Origin: a beta proteobacterium AAP65
GTDB lineage: Bacteria > Pseudomonadota > Gammaproteobacteria > Burkholderiales > Burkholderiaceae_C
Assembly (NCBI GenBank): GCA_001295865.1
Contig: LJHW01000034.1
Coordinates: 1-64,000, forward strand
DNA length: 64,000 nt
Reading direction: 5' to 3'
Shown: positions 9,701 through 17,812 of the stretch, piece after piece
How the letters are laid out: the number at the start of each line of letters is the position of its first letter
Position numbering within the stretch: the stretch's first letter is position 1
Notes under the pieces: generated by a model
Told to the model about the DNA's origin: nothing
Seen by the model: only the letters and a program-made list of their open reading frames with translations
Databases searched by the model: none
Position numbers and translations under genes: made by a program

Positions 9701-9854
9701 GGTGATCGGTGGGCTGATCACCAGCACCTTCCTGAGCCTGCTAGTCATACCGGTGCTGTTCACCTACGTGGACGACGCCATCCGCCTGCTGCAGCGCCTG
9801 CTGCGGCGCGGGGCACCGGCTGCTGCCGTTCCGGCTTCGGAGAGAACCGCATGA
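6741..9854 (+). CDS. RND efflux transporter permease (AcrB/MexB family)
   Basis: 1037-residue inner-membrane proton/drug antiporter of the hydrophobe/amphiphile class. It starts with the family's N-terminus (SAWCIRNPIPAVMFF), followed by TM1, the first large periplasmic loop, a TM block including VGILVDDAIVEIEN with the proton-relay pair Asp400-Asp401, the second periplasmic loop, and the last TM block with MGIATKNSILLVDY, where Lys922 corresponds to the essential TM10 lysine. All proton-translocation residues I can check are present, so the pump looks functional. The stop overlaps the next start in an ATGA, coupling translation to the hydrolase gene. Confidence 0.95.
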   Translation: MNVSAWCIRNPIPAVMFFVMLTLAGLLGFQSMKIQQFPDIDLPTINVTASLPGTAPAQMETEVARKLENAVASLQGVKNIYTKVQDGVAIVTVEFRLEKPTQEALDDVRSAVARVRSDLPGELRDPVISKLELAGAPILTYTVASSRMDDEALSWFVDNEVTKAMLAVRGVGSVARVGGVTREVRVALDPARLLALNASAADISRQLRNVQQEASGGRADVGGIEQSVRTIATVQSAAELGRLEINLADGRRIRLDQVATVSDTVAEQRSGALLNGQPVVGFEIVRSRGAGETDVADGVRAALDKLRADHPDVTVTEAFNFVDPVVENYEGSMYLLLEGAVLAVLVVWLFLRDWRATLVAATALPLSIIPAFAAMHYVFGFTLNTVTLLSMSLVVGILVDDAIVEIENIMRHLRMGKTPYQAAMEAADEIGLAVIATTFTLIAVFLPTAFMAGVPGKFFVQFGWTAAIAVFFSLVVARMLTPMMAAYILKPPKSEHREPFWMGRYLRWAGWCLKHRILTLLATGVFFVGSFMLVPYLPTGFLPPDDLSQTQVTVTLPPGSTYPQTFAAAEQARSVVQQNPHVKLVYTAIGAGSTGADTFTPGGGVPDVTKATLTINMTPRGERSSFFGGGLSKQDIESQLREALAVIPGVRVKVGFGASAEKYVLVLAGEDGAALSAHAAVVEKELRTIPGIGAVTSSSSLVRPELIVRPDPDKAADLGVTAAAIADTLRIATAGDYDQSLAKLNLSQRQIPIVVRLPAEARTDLALLARLPVPGKNGPVMLGNVATLSIASGPASIDRYNRQRNVNFEIELNQQPLGEVKTAVLALNSVQNLPPGITQTEIGDAEAMSELFASFGLAMLTGVLCIYIVLVLLFKDFVQPVTILGALVLSIPGAFLALFITQTALSMPSMIGLIMLMGIATKNSILLVDYVILARREGMQRFEAIIDACHKRAQPIVMTTIAMGAGMLPIALGIGTDPSFRAPMAIVVIGGLITSTFLSLLVIPVLFTYVDDAIRLLQRLLRRGAPAAAVPASERTA

Positions 9855-10894
9855 AGACGATGCACGCCCCTTCGCTGAACCGCCGCCACTGCCTGCGCCT
9901 GGGCGCGGCCGCTGCGGTGGCGGCCTTCGCCACCACCCGCGCCGCGCGCGCAGCGACGGAAGGTGCGGCATCCGCAGCCGCAGCCGCACCCGCTGCTGAC
10001 GCACCCGCAGAGCAGCGGCGTTTCCAGGCGCTGGATTTCGACTGGGCCGACACCGCACGCCAGCGCCCGGTGCCCGTGCGCCTGTACCTGCCCGAGCAGG
10101 CCGCGGGCGCACGCGTGCCGCTGGTCGTGTTCTCGCACGGCATCGGTGGCAGCCGCCGCGGCTACACCTGGCTGGGCCAGCACGTGGCGCGCCACGGCAT
10201 CGCCAGCCTGCACCTGCAGCACGTGGGCAGCGACCGCACGCTGTGGGGCGGCAGCATCTTCGGGCTGGTGGGCCGCTTGCAGACCGCCGCGCAAGACGCT
10301 GAAGCCGTGGCCCGCGTGCAAGACCTGCGTTTCGCGCTGGACACGCTGCTGGCCGGCGAACTGGCCGGCCGTATCGACGCCGAGCGCATCGTCGCCGGCG
10401 GCCACAGCTACGGCGCCAACACCACGCTGCTGGCCGCCGGTGCCCGTGTGGCGCGCGAAGGCAGCGTGCTCGACCTGGCCGATGCGCGCATCCGCGCCGC
10501 CATCGTGATCTCGGCGCCGCCCTTCTACGGCGAAGACGAGCCGCAGCGCATCCTGGCCAGCGTGGCCGTGCCCAGCCTGCACGTGACGGCCACCGACGAC
10601 GTGATCCGCATTCCCGGCTACTACAGCGGCTCTGACGACCGCGTGAAGGTCTTCGAGGCCACCGGCAGCACGCGCAAGTGGCTGGCCGTGTACGAGGGCG
10701 GCTCGCACAGCATGTTCACCGACCGCAGCACCAGCGGCGGCGCGGCGCTGAACCCGCGTGTGAAGCAGGCCACGCAGCGCCTGGTGCTGGCTTTCCTGCA
10801 GGGGGTGTTCGACGGCGACGGCAGCGCGCTGGCCGCGTGGCCGCAGCAGCACGCAGCGCTCTTGGCCCGCTTCACGGCGCAGCCCGCGGCCTGA
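9851..10894 (+). CDS. Tat-exported alpha/beta hydrolase (dienelactone/acetylhydrolase-like)
   Basis: 347-residue serine hydrolase. The N-terminus carries a twin-arginine-like signal (NRRHCLRLGAAAAVAAF) with a probable cleavage site near ATTRAARA, so it should act in the periplasm. Features of the fold include the oxyanion region VVFSHGIGGSRRGY and the nucleophile elbow GGHSYGAN with Ser186; a late Asp (ATDDV) and His (GGSHSMF) can complete the triad. It overlaps the RND pump by four bases, so it is part of the efflux operon. A role in hydrolysing a pumped or toxic ester is an inference. An Ala-rich linker follows the signal. Confidence 0.83.
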   Translation: MKTMHAPSLNRRHCLRLGAAAAVAAFATTRAARAATEGAASAAAAAPAADAPAEQRRFQALDFDWADTARQRPVPVRLYLPEQAAGARVPLVVFSHGIGGSRRGYTWLGQHVARHGIASLHLQHVGSDRTLWGGSIFGLVGRLQTAAQDAEAVARVQDLRFALDTLLAGELAGRIDAERIVAGGHSYGANTTLLAAGARVAREGSVLDLADARIRAAIVISAPPFYGEDEPQRILASVAVPSLHVTATDDVIRIPGYYSGSDDRVKVFEATGSTRKWLAVYEGGSHSMFTDRSTSGGAALNPRVKQATQRLVLAFLQGVFDGDGSALAAWPQQHAALLARFTAQPAA

Positions 10895-10899
10895 CGGCG

Positions 10900-11409
10900 A
10901 TGGCCGGCCGCCCGCGCCGCTTCGTGCTGGCTGCGCCGGTGCGGCAACGCGCGGTGCCGGCCCCACCGCCGGGCGTGGCTGTCAGACCGCCCACGCCTGA
11001 AGATGCCGAAGCACTGGCGCGGCTGATGCACGCGGCCTACGCCGGCACCATCGACGACGAAGGCGAGACGCTGGCCGACACGCGCGCCGTGGTGGCGCAG
11101 TACTTCGCCGGTGAGTTCGGGCCGCCGATGCCAGCGGTGTCTGAAGTCACCGAGCACGCCGGTGAACTGCTGGCGGCCACGCTGCTGACGCAGTGGTGGG
11201 GCGGGCCCTTCGTCGCTTTCATGATCACCGCGCCGCAGGCCCAGCGCCAGGGCCTGGCGCGCGCCGGGCTCACACGGGCCATGAACCGCCTGGCGGCAGG
11301 CGACGAAACCTGGCTGCGCCTGGTGGTGACCGAGGGCAACGCCCGCGCCGAAGCGCTGTACGCCAGCCTGGGTTTTGTGCCCGTGCCGGTGCCGCCTTTC
11401 GAGGGCTAG
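10900..11409 (+). CDS. GNAT-family N-acetyltransferase
   Basis: 169-residue acyl-CoA-dependent acetyltransferase, last gene of the efflux operon, five bases after the hydrolase stop. The core runs from VRPPTPEDAEALARLMHAAY to TEGNARAEALYASLGFVPV; the acetyl-CoA loop is seen as AQRQGLARAGL, close to the Q/RxxGxG/A consensus. The start was set to the ATG right after the upstream stop. The substrate is unknown, but the operon suggests modification of a small toxic compound or a peptide N-terminus. It converges on the PEP-CTERM gene with only five bases between them. Confidence 0.82.
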   Translation: MAGRPRRFVLAAPVRQRAVPAPPPGVAVRPPTPEDAEALARLMHAAYAGTIDDEGETLADTRAVVAQYFAGEFGPPMPAVSEVTEHAGELLAATLLTQWWGGPFVAFMITAPQAQRQGLARAGLTRAMNRLAAGDETWLRLVVTEGNARAEALYASLGFVPVPVPPFEG

Positions 11410-11414
11410 GCCGC

Positions 11415-12215
11415 TCAGGCCTGAGCGCGCACCCGCTGGCGGCGCGACAACCAGCCCAGCACGGCCGCGCCCGCCAGCCACATCAGGGCTGGCGTGGGTT
11501 CGGGCACGGTGCTCACGAGGCTGAAGCCGTCCAGCGTCCAGGCCGTGCCGGTGGCGCCGTTGGCGCGGTCGATCACCAGCGCGATGCCGTCGACCTGCCC
11601 GAAGTTGAAGCTGGCATCGCTGGCGAAGGGCACCACCACCTGCAGCGCAGCCCCTGGCGCAGCGGGCGCCACGTTCAAGCCGACGCTGCTGTAGTACAGC
11701 GGCGCGGTCGGGTCCAGCGGCGCCGAGGTGTAAAGCACGATGTTGATGTTCATCGTGCTGGCCATGCCGGTGAAATCGAGCTGAAAGCTGTCGTAAGGCC
11801 GGGCGTCCAGGCCCAGGCGCGGGCCGCCGACCTCGGGCTCCAGCGTCGGCCGGGTGAAGGCGCCGTACAGCACCAGCACTTCGTTTTGCACGCCCACGCC
11901 GTTGCTGCTGCTGAGCACGCCGTTGCCGGCCGCCAGCGCCGAGACGCTGCCCAAGGGGTTGGTGTAGGTGTGGTGGTAAAGGCCGCGAACGCCGCCCAGC
12001 ACGGTGGGCGAAAAAGCGTTGAACTGGCGCTCGCCGATGCCGGTGAGCACGCTGGTGGCGGGCTCTTCCGGGGCTTCGAACCCGTCCACCAGCAGCGTGT
12101 TGGCGCTGGCGGCGCTGCTGGCCAGCAGCGTGAAGGCCAGCAAAGCCACGGCGAAGGTGGCCGGGCCGATGAGGTTGCGCAGGGCGCGCGTGGTGCGGTC
12201 GGGGCGGGGTGACAT
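11415..12215 (-). CDS. PEP-CTERM sorting-domain protein
   Basis: 266-residue exported protein. An N-terminal signal (about 15-45, ending ASSAASA) precedes a low-complexity beta-rich body, and the C-terminus is a textbook PEP-CTERM tail: VPEPTPALMW, a hydrophobic helix, then the basic end SRRQRVRAQA. In known systems this tail is recognised by exosortase (EpsH/XrtA) and tied to exopolysaccharide production; no exosortase is in this window. I chose ATG 12215, which has GGAG six bases upstream; an ATG 12 bases earlier is possible. The body matches no family I recognise. It looks monocistronic. Confidence 0.85.
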   Translation of the reverse strand: MSPRPDRTTRALRNLIGPATFAVALLAFTLLASSAASANTLLVDGFEAPEEPATSVLTGIGERQFNAFSPTVLGGVRGLYHHTYTNPLGSVSALAAGNGVLSSSNGVGVQNEVLVLYGAFTRPTLEPEVGGPRLGLDARPYDSFQLDFTGMASTMNINIVLYTSAPLDPTAPLYYSSVGLNVAPAAPGAALQVVVPFASDASFNFGQVDGIALVIDRANGATGTAWTLDGFSLVSTVPEPTPALMWLAGAAVLGWLSRRQRVRAQA

Positions 12216-12322
12216 GGGCATCTCCATCCTGCAGCGCACGCCCGGTGGGCGTGCAGGTCTGCATTGCACGGCGCGGGCGCTCTGGCGCCCACCCCCCGCA
12301 GGTTGGAGACGGGGGCGTTGTC

Positions 12323-13861
12323 CTAGGGGGCCGCCTTCGCCGCGGTCTTCACCACCGCGTACCGCGCCAGCGTCCTTTCGCGCGCCTCGGCGTGGTCCAC
12401 CACCGGCCGCGGGTAGGTCTTGCCGAGTTCGATGTTGGCGGCCAGCAGGTCCACGGGCCGCGCCAGCCACGGCGCGTGGATGAGCTTGTCGGGCAGCGCC
12501 GCCAGCTGCGGCAGGTAGCGTTTGATGAAGCGGCCCTGGGGGTCGAACTTCTCGCTCTGGTTCACGGGGTTGAAGATGCGGAAATAGGGCTGCGCATCAC
12601 AGCCCGAACTGGCCGCCCACTGCCAGCCGCCGTTGTTGGCGGCGAGGTCGAAATCGTTGAGGTGCAATGCAAACCAGGCTTCGCCGCGGCGCCAGTCCAG
12701 GCCCAGGTCTTTGGTGAGGAAACTCGCCACCACCATGCGCAGGCGGTTGTGCATGTAGCCCGTCTGCGCCAGTTGCAGCATGGCTGCGTCCACCAGCGGG
12801 TAGCCCGTGCGGCCTTCACACCAGGCGGCAAAAAGTTCGTCGGCGTGTTTGCCGTGTTCCCAGTGGATGCGGTCGTACTCGGGCTTGAAGGCGCTGGTGA
12901 CGACACGCGGGTGGTGGTACAGCACCTGGTGGTAGAAGTCGCGCCAGATCAGCTCGCTCAGCCAGACGTCGGCACCGCCGCGCTCGCCGCTGGCCGCGCT
13001 GGCGGCTGCCGCTGCGTTGCGCCGCTCCATCGCCAGCCGCGCCAGGCGCCGCACGCTGACGGTGCCGAAGCGCAGGTGCGTGCTGAGGTAACTGGGGCCC
13101 TTGACCGCGGGGAAGTCGCGCGTTTCGCCGTAGCGGTCGATGCGGTCGAGAAAATCGGTCAGCAGCTCTTCGGCCCCGGCCGGGCCGCTGGGCAGGCGCA
13201 GCTGGTGCAGGTTGGTGCGCTGGAAGCCGATGTCTTCCAACGCCGGCACGCTGGGCTCGTTCTCGGGCTTGGGGGCCAGGGCGCCGGCATGCTTGGCCAC
13301 CGGCCAGGCGCTGAGGAAGTAGGGCTCGCACTTCTTCAGCCAGGCGTTTTTGTAGGGTGTGAAGACCGAGAAGGCGCCGCCGCCGAGCGTGAGCACCTCG
13401 CTGCGCTCGAAGACCACGTGGTCCTTCACGGTGTGCAGCATCACGCCGGCTTCGGCCAGGCGGCCCAGCACCTGGGCGTCCCGTGCTTCGGCCGCAGGTT
13501 CGTCGTCATGGCTGGCGAAGACGGCCTGCACCTGCAGCCGCGCTGCCAGTGCCGGGATGGCCTGCTTCGGCCAGCCGTGCAGCACGATGAGCCCGGCGCC
13601 TTCCACGCCGTGCGAGGCGGCCAGCGCGCGCAGCTCGGCATCCACCCCGACCAGGCTGTCGCGGATGAACTCGACGCGGCGATCTTGCCGGGGCAAGGGG
13701 TCGAGGATGTCGCGGTCGAAGACGAACACGCACCACACTTGGCGCGCGGCCTTCAGCGCCTGGTGCAGGGCGGCGTGATCGTCGGTGCGCAGGTCGCGGC
13801 GCATCCAGACGAGGGCGCGGGCCAGGCGCGGCGGGGCAGGGTGGGGGGTGGGCTTGCTCAC
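12323..13861 (-). CDS. phrB: Deoxyribodipyrimidine photo-lyase (cryptochrome/photolyase family)
   Basis: 512-residue flavoprotein that uses blue light to split UV-induced cyclobutane pyrimidine dimers. The N-terminal antenna domain opens with LVWMRRDLRTDDHAAL. The C-terminal FAD domain contains the class I signatures ELIWRDFYHQVLYHHP, GRTGYPLVDAAMLQL, RMVVASFLTKDL and DFDLAANNGGWQWA. GTG 13861 is chosen because the family's beta-strand begins some 15 residues later; upstream in-frame codons would run into the divergent yqgE gene. It is divergent from yqgE with 34 bases between them, and downstream lies the PEP-CTERM gene on the same strand after a 107-base gap. Confidence 0.92.
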   Translation of the reverse strand: MSKPTPHPAPPRLARALVWMRRDLRTDDHAALHQALKAARQVWCVFVFDRDILDPLPRQDRRVEFIRDSLVGVDAELRALAASHGVEGAGLIVLHGWPKQAIPALAARLQVQAVFASHDDEPAAEARDAQVLGRLAEAGVMLHTVKDHVVFERSEVLTLGGGAFSVFTPYKNAWLKKCEPYFLSAWPVAKHAGALAPKPENEPSVPALEDIGFQRTNLHQLRLPSGPAGAEELLTDFLDRIDRYGETRDFPAVKGPSYLSTHLRFGTVSVRRLARLAMERRNAAAAASAASGERGGADVWLSELIWRDFYHQVLYHHPRVVTSAFKPEYDRIHWEHGKHADELFAAWCEGRTGYPLVDAAMLQLAQTGYMHNRLRMVVASFLTKDLGLDWRRGEAWFALHLNDFDLAANNGGWQWAASSGCDAQPYFRIFNPVNQSEKFDPQGRFIKRYLPQLAALPDKLIHAPWLARPVDLLAANIELGKTYPRPVVDHAEARERTLARYAVVKTAAKAAP

Positions 13862-13883
13862 GGCCCGTAGTGTGGCCGCGGAA

Positions 13884-13889
13884 TAGAAT
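13884..13889 (+). promoter_or_regulatory. -10-like hexamer TAGAAT before yqgE
   Basis: TAGAAT ends six bases before the ATG of yqgE. A start of transcription at the usual distance would coincide with the A of the ATG, giving a leaderless message. No -35 is visible in the short divergent gap. Confidence 0.45.
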
Positions 13890-13895
13890 CCGAGC

Positions 13896-14477
13896 ATGCC
13901 CACAGGCCCGCGCATCGACCTGACGAACCAGTTCCTGATCGCCATGCCGGGCATGGTCGACGAGACCTTTGCGCGCACGGTGGTCTACCTGTGCGAGCAC
14001 AACGAAAAGGGCGCTTTGGGCCTGGTGATCAACAAGCCCATCGACATCAAGCTCAAGAACCTGTTCGAGAAGGTGGAGCTCGCGCTGGACCGCAGCGAGC
14101 TGGCCGAACAGCCGGTGTTCTTCGGCGGCCCGGTGCAGACCGAACGCGGCTTCGTGCTGCACGAGAAGCTGCTGGAAGGCGCCAGCCCCTTCAACAGCAC
14201 GCTCTCGGTGCCCGGGGGCCTGGACATGACCACCAGCAAAGACGTGCTGGAAGCCCTGGCCGAAGGCTCGGGCCCGGCCAAGGTGCTGGTGACGCTGGGC
14301 TACAGCGGCTGGCAGGCCGGGCAGCTGGAAGACGAGATCGGCCGCAACGGCTGGCTGAACGTGGACGCCGACCCGAAGGTGATCTTCGACACGCCGGTGG
14401 AGAAGCGGTACGACACGGCGCTGGCGCTGCTGGGCATAGACCCGCGCATGCTCTCTCAAGAGGCCGGCCATGCGTGA
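13896..14477 (+). CDS. yqgE: YqgE/AlgH family protein
   Basis: 193-residue conserved cytoplasmic protein of the UPF0301 (YqgE/AlgH) family, whose biochemical role is unsettled. Typical features: LTNQFLIAMPGM at the start, YLCEHNEKGALGLVINKP, FFGGPVQTERGFVLH, and the terminal LGYSGWQAGQLEDEI. Length is normal for the family. It is followed by ruvX (yqgF), the same pairing as in E. coli and many proteobacteria, and then by pyrR-pyrB-pyrC', a common betaproteobacterial extension. A 95-base structured repeat separates it from ruvX. Confidence 0.93.
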   Translation: MPTGPRIDLTNQFLIAMPGMVDETFARTVVYLCEHNEKGALGLVINKPIDIKLKNLFEKVELALDRSELAEQPVFFGGPVQTERGFVLHEKLLEGASPFNSTLSVPGGLDMTTSKDVLEALAEGSGPAKVLVTLGYSGWQAGQLEDEIGRNGWLNVDADPKVIFDTPVEKRYDTALALLGIDPRMLSQEAGHA

Positions 14478-14480
14478 ATG

Positions 14481-14570
14481 TTGGCCCCCAAGCTCGCTGG
14501 CGCTCGCTACCCCCCGAGGGGGCCGTCCGCCGGCGGCCCGGCAGAGCCGGTTCCGCGGCGGGAAGCTTGG
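14481..14570. repeat. Structured intergenic repeat, copy 1 (REP-like)
   Basis: An element of about 90 bases filling the yqgE-ruvX gap. The outer arms CCAAGCT (14488-14494) and AGCTTGG (14564-14570) are inverted; inside, GGCCCCC near 14483 pairs with GGGGGCC near 14516-14522, and there is a CCCCC/GGGGG hairpin. A related element with the same build lies between secB and gpsA. Whether it acts as an RNA processing or attenuation structure or is a mobile REP-type element is not known from this sequence. Confidence 0.6.
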
Positions 14571-14572
14571 TC

Positions 14573-14989
14573 GTGGCTGTTCGTAGTTTTCTGGCTTTCG
14601 ACTACGGCACGCGCCGCGTGGGTGTGGCGTCAGGCAACACGCTCTTGGGACTAGCCACTCCCTTGAAGACGATCAGCCTCGATGGCGACGCGCGTTTTGC
14701 CGCCATCGGCAAGCTGCTCGCCGAATGGCAGCCTGATGCGCTGGTGGTGGGCGTGCCCTTCCATCCCGACGGTGCCGAGCACGAAAACACCGTGAAGGCA
14801 CGGCGTTTCGCGCGGCAGTTGCACGGGCGCTTCCGCCTGCCGGTGCACGAGGTCGACGAGCGTTACACCACTACCGAGGCCCTGGGCCAGGGCGCGGCCG
14901 ATGCCGACGCCGCGGCCGCGGCCATCATCCTGGAGCAGCACTTGCGTTCGCTGGCTGCACCCCAAGACGCCTCTTCAGAAAGCGCCTGA
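14573..14989 (+). CDS. ruvX: Putative Holliday junction resolvase / pre-16S rRNA nuclease RuvX (YqgF)
   Basis: 138-residue RNase H-fold nuclease, implicated in pre-16S rRNA 5' end maturation and Holliday junction resolution. The N-terminal motif LAFDYGTRRVGVA supplies the first catalytic Asp (residue 10); further acidic residues lie in VDERYTTTEA and near the C-terminal run ADADAAAAAIIL. The GTG start has GGAAG seven bases upstream, supplied by the 3' end of the intergenic repeat, so the repeat may influence its translation. It ends three bases before pyrR. Confidence 0.9.
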   Translation: MAVRSFLAFDYGTRRVGVASGNTLLGLATPLKTISLDGDARFAAIGKLLAEWQPDALVVGVPFHPDGAEHENTVKARRFARQLHGRFRLPVHEVDERYTTTEALGQGAADADAAAAAIILEQHLRSLAAPQDASSESA

Positions 14990-14992
14990 CCC

Positions 14993-15511
14993 ATGCTGCA
15001 CCTGGACGCCGAAGCCCTGTACGCCGAACTGCGCGAAGGCGTGCGCGGCCTGCTCAAGCCCGAGGGCGCACTGGTGGGCGTGTGGAGCGGCGGCGCCTGG
15101 CTGGCCGAGCGGCTGCAACAAGACCTGGGCCTGCCCGGCGGTGACAAGGGCCACGGCGTCATCAGCAGCACGCTGCACCGCGACGATTTCTCCGAACGGG
15201 GCCTGGCCACCGGCACCGACGCCACGCGCCTGCCCTTCGCCATCGACGGCCGCCACATCGTGCTGATCGACGACGTGCTCTACACCGGCCGCACGCTGCG
15301 CGCGGTGATCAACGAGCTCTTCGATTTCGGCCGCCCGGCCAGCGTGACGCTGGCGGTGCTGGTCGACCGCGGCGGGCGCGAGTTGCCCATGGCCGCGGCC
15401 TTCGCGGCCGCGCGCATCGTGCTGCCGGCCACGCAGCGCCTGTCGCTGGCGCGCGCCGACGACGGGCACTTCAGCTTCACCGTCACCACCCCCCACCACC
15501 CGCACGACTGA
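14993..15511 (+). CDS. pyrR: Bifunctional pyr operon regulator / uracil phosphoribosyltransferase PyrR
   Basis: 172-residue type I phosphoribosyltransferase. The PRPP-binding signature is [15 protein letters not shown], and the fold matches PyrR ([13 protein letters not shown] at the start, HRDDFSERG). In Gram-positives PyrR binds pyr mRNA as a UMP-dependent attenuator; in proteobacteria regulation is less clear, and I see no anti-antiterminator loop in the three- and ten-base gaps here, so control could act through the enzyme activity or elsewhere. It sits directly before pyrB and pyrC', the order used in Pseudomonas and Burkholderia. Confidence 0.92.
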   Translation: MLHLDAEALYAELREGVRGLLKPEGALVGVWSGGAWLAERLQQDLGLPGGDKGHGVISSTLHRDDFSERGLATGTDATRLPFAIDGRHIVLIDDVLYTGRTLRAVINELFDFGRPASVTLAVLVDRGGRELPMAAAFAAARIVLPATQRLSLARADDGHFSFTVTTPHHPHD

Positions 15512-15521
15512 GCCGCAAGCC

Positions 15522-16484
15522 ATGCTGTCCCGCCGCAACCCGCAGCTCAACACGCACGGCGAGCTGATCCACCTGCTCAGCATCGAGGGCCTGCCCAAGG
15601 CCGTGCTGACGCAGATCCTCGACACCGCCGGCACCTTCCTCAGCGTCAACGACCGCGACGTGAAGAAGGTGCCGCTGCTGCGGGGAAAGAGCGTCTTCAA
15701 CCTGTTCTTCGAGAACAGCACGCGCACGCGTACGACGTTTGAGATCGCGGCCAAGCGCCTGAGCGCCGACGTCATCAACCTCGACATCGCGCGCAGCAGC
15801 ACGGCCAAGGGCGAGAGCCTGCTCGACACCATCGCGAACCTCTCCGCGATGCACGCCGACATGTTCATCGTGCGCCACGCCGAGAGCGGCGCGCCTTACC
15901 TGATCGCGCAGCACGTGGCACCGCACGTGCACGTGGTGAATGCCGGCGACGGGCGCCACGCCCACCCCACGCAGGGGCTGCTGGACATGTACACGATCCG
16001 GCACTTCAAGAAAGACTTCACCCAGCTCACCGTGGCCATCGTCGGCGACATCGTGCACAGCCGCGTGGCGCGTTCCGACATCCACGCGCTCACCACCTTG
16101 GGCGTGCCCGAGATCCGCGCCGTGGGCCCGAAGACGCTGGTGCCGGGCGACCTGGCCTCGATGGGCGTGCGCGTGTGCCACAGCATGGAAGAGGGCATCA
16201 AGGATGCCGACGTCATCATCATGCTGCGCCTGCAGAACGAACGCATGAGCGGCGCCATGCTGCCCAGCGCCGGCGAGTTCTTCAAGAGCTACGGCCTCAC
16301 GCCCGAAAAGCTGGCGCTGGCCAAACCCGACTGCATCGTCATGCACCCGGGCCCCATCAACCGCGGCGTGGAGATCGCCTCCGATGTGGCCGACGGTTCG
16401 CACAGCGTCATCCTGCCGCAGGTGACCTTCGGCATCGCGGTGCGCATGGCGGTGATGAGCACCATCGCGGGGAACCAGGCATGA
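15522..16484 (+). CDS. pyrB: Aspartate carbamoyltransferase catalytic chain PyrB
   Basis: 320-residue enzyme of de novo pyrimidine synthesis joining carbamoyl phosphate and aspartate. The carbamoyl phosphate site [13 protein letters not shown] is complete, as are the later [11 protein letters not shown]-type loop and the [11 protein letters not shown] aspartate site. The stop overlaps the ATG of the pyrC' gene (ATGA). In organisms with this arrangement the PyrB chains assemble with the inactive dihydroorotase-like PyrC' into a dodecamer instead of using a PyrI regulatory chain; no pyrI is present here. Confidence 0.96.
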   Translation: MLSRRNPQLNTHGELIHLLSIEGLPKAVLTQILDTAGTFLSVNDRDVKKVPLLRGKSVFNLFFENSTRTRTTFEIAAKRLSADVINLDIARSSTAKGESLLDTIANLSAMHADMFIVRHAESGAPYLIAQHVAPHVHVVNAGDGRHAHPTQGLLDMYTIRHFKKDFTQLTVAIVGDIVHSRVARSDIHALTTLGVPEIRAVGPKTLVPGDLASMGVRVCHSMEEGIKDADVIIMLRLQNERMSGAMLPSAGEFFKSYGLTPEKLALAKPDCIVMHPGPINRGVEIASDVADGSHSVILPQVTFGIAVRMAVMSTIAGNQA

Positions 16485-17812
16485 AGATCCTCATTCGCAA
16501 CGGCCGTGTCATCGACCCCGGCAATGGCAAACAAGCCGGCCGTGATGAAACCACCGACGTCTGCATCGCCAGCGGCCGCATCGTCAGCATCGGCCCGGCC
16601 GGCGAGTTCAGCGCCGACCGCGTGATCGACGCCAGCGGCCTGGTGGTGGCACCCGGCCTGGTGGACCTGGCCGCGCGCCTGCGCGAGCCCGGACAAGAAC
16701 ACGAGGGCATGCTGGAAAGCGAGCTGGCCGCAGCAGCGGCTGGCGGTGTGACGAGCCTGGTTTGCCCGCCCGACACCGACCCGGTGCTCGACGAGCCGGG
16801 CCTGGTGGAGATGCTGAAGTTCCGCGCGCGCAAGCTCAGCCGCTGCCGCGTCTTCCCGCTGGGCGCGCTGACACGCGGGCTGCAAGGCCAGGCCCTCACC
16901 GAAATGGCCGAGCTGACCGAAGCCGGCTGCGTGGGCTACGCGCAGGCCGACGTGCCCGTCACCGATCAACTGGTGCTGCTGCGCGCGCTGCAGTACGCGG
17001 CCACCTTCGGCTACACCGTTTGGCTGCGCCCCCTGGACGCTTGGTTGGGCAAGGGCGTGGCCGCCTCCGGTGCGCTGGCCACGCGCCTGGGCCTGAGCGG
17101 CGTGCCGGTGGTGGCCGAGACCGTGGCGCTGCACACCATCTTCGAGCTGGTGCGTGCCACGAAAGCCCGTGTGCACCTGTGCCGCCTGAGCAGCGCCGCC
17201 GGCGTGGCGCTGCTGCGCGCGGCCAAGGCCGAAGGCCTGCCGGTGACGGCCGACGTCAGCATCAACAGCCTGCACCTCACCGACGTCGACATCGGCTACT
17301 TCAACCCCGACATGCGCCTGGTGCCGCCGTTGCGCCAGGGCCCCGACCGCGCCGCGCTGCGCACCGCGCTGGCCGACGGCACGGTGGACGCGCTGGTCTC
17401 CGACCACAACCCCGTGGCCGACGACATGAAGAACCTGCCCTTTGGCGAGGCCGAGCCCGGCGCCACCGGCCTGGAACTGCTGCTCAGCCTGGCGCTGCGC
17501 TGGGGGCAAGACAGCGGCCTGCCGCTGGCCCAGACCTTGGCGCGCGTGACACAGGGCCCGGTGGCCGTGCTGGGCGATGCCTTGGGCTCGCTGGCCAGCA
17601 GCGCCGGCCGCCTCGTGGAAGGCGGCGTGGCCGATGTCTGTGTCTTCGACCCGGCCGATGAATGGACGGTGAGCCCTGGCGCGTTGGCCAGCCAGGGCAA
17701 ACACACGCCGTTCTCCTTCTCGTCCACCGGCATGGCATTGCCGGGCCGCGTGCGCGCCACGCTGGTGGCCGGCACCCTGGCCTACGAGCGCACGTCGTTC
17801 GCCCAGGCCTGA
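16481..17812 (+). CDS. pyrC': Non-catalytic dihydroorotase-like subunit PyrC' (PyrX)
   Basis: 443-residue dihydroorotase homologue that lacks the metal site. Where active enzymes have DLHVHLREPG, this one has [10 protein letters not shown], so both histidines of the HxH motif (positions 64 and 66) are Ala and Arg. The HISH-type motif reads VHLCRLSS, the TPHH motif reads VSINSL, and only the DH of SDHNP survives. Loss of metal ligands with a normal length and conserved frame is the hallmark of pseudomonad-type PyrC', needed to stabilise aspartate carbamoyltransferase. It overlaps pyrB by four bases. A true dihydroorotase must be encoded elsewhere. Confidence 0.9.
   Translation: MKILIRNGRVIDPGNGKQAGRDETTDVCIASGRIVSIGPAGEFSADRVIDASGLVVAPGLVDLAARLREPGQEHEGMLESELAAAAAGGVTSLVCPPDTDPVLDEPGLVEMLKFRARKLSRCRVFPLGALTRGLQGQALTEMAELTEAGCVGYAQADVPVTDQLVLLRALQYAATFGYTVWLRPLDAWLGKGVAASGALATRLGLSGVPVVAETVALHTIFELVRATKARVHLCRLSSAAGVALLRAAKAEGLPVTADVSINSLHLTDVDIGYFNPDMRLVPPLRQGPDRAALRTALADGTVDALVSDHNPVADDMKNLPFGEAEPGATGLELLLSLALRWGQDSGLPLAQTLARVTQGPVAVLGDALGSLASSAGRLVEGGVADVCVFDPADEWTVSPGALASQGKHTPFSFSSTGMALPGRVRATLVAGTLAYERTSFAQA

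Noticed and set aside
12209-13870. 553-codon plus-strand open frame opposite the photolyase
   Set aside because: Photolyase motifs on the minus strand are unambiguous; this frame has none.
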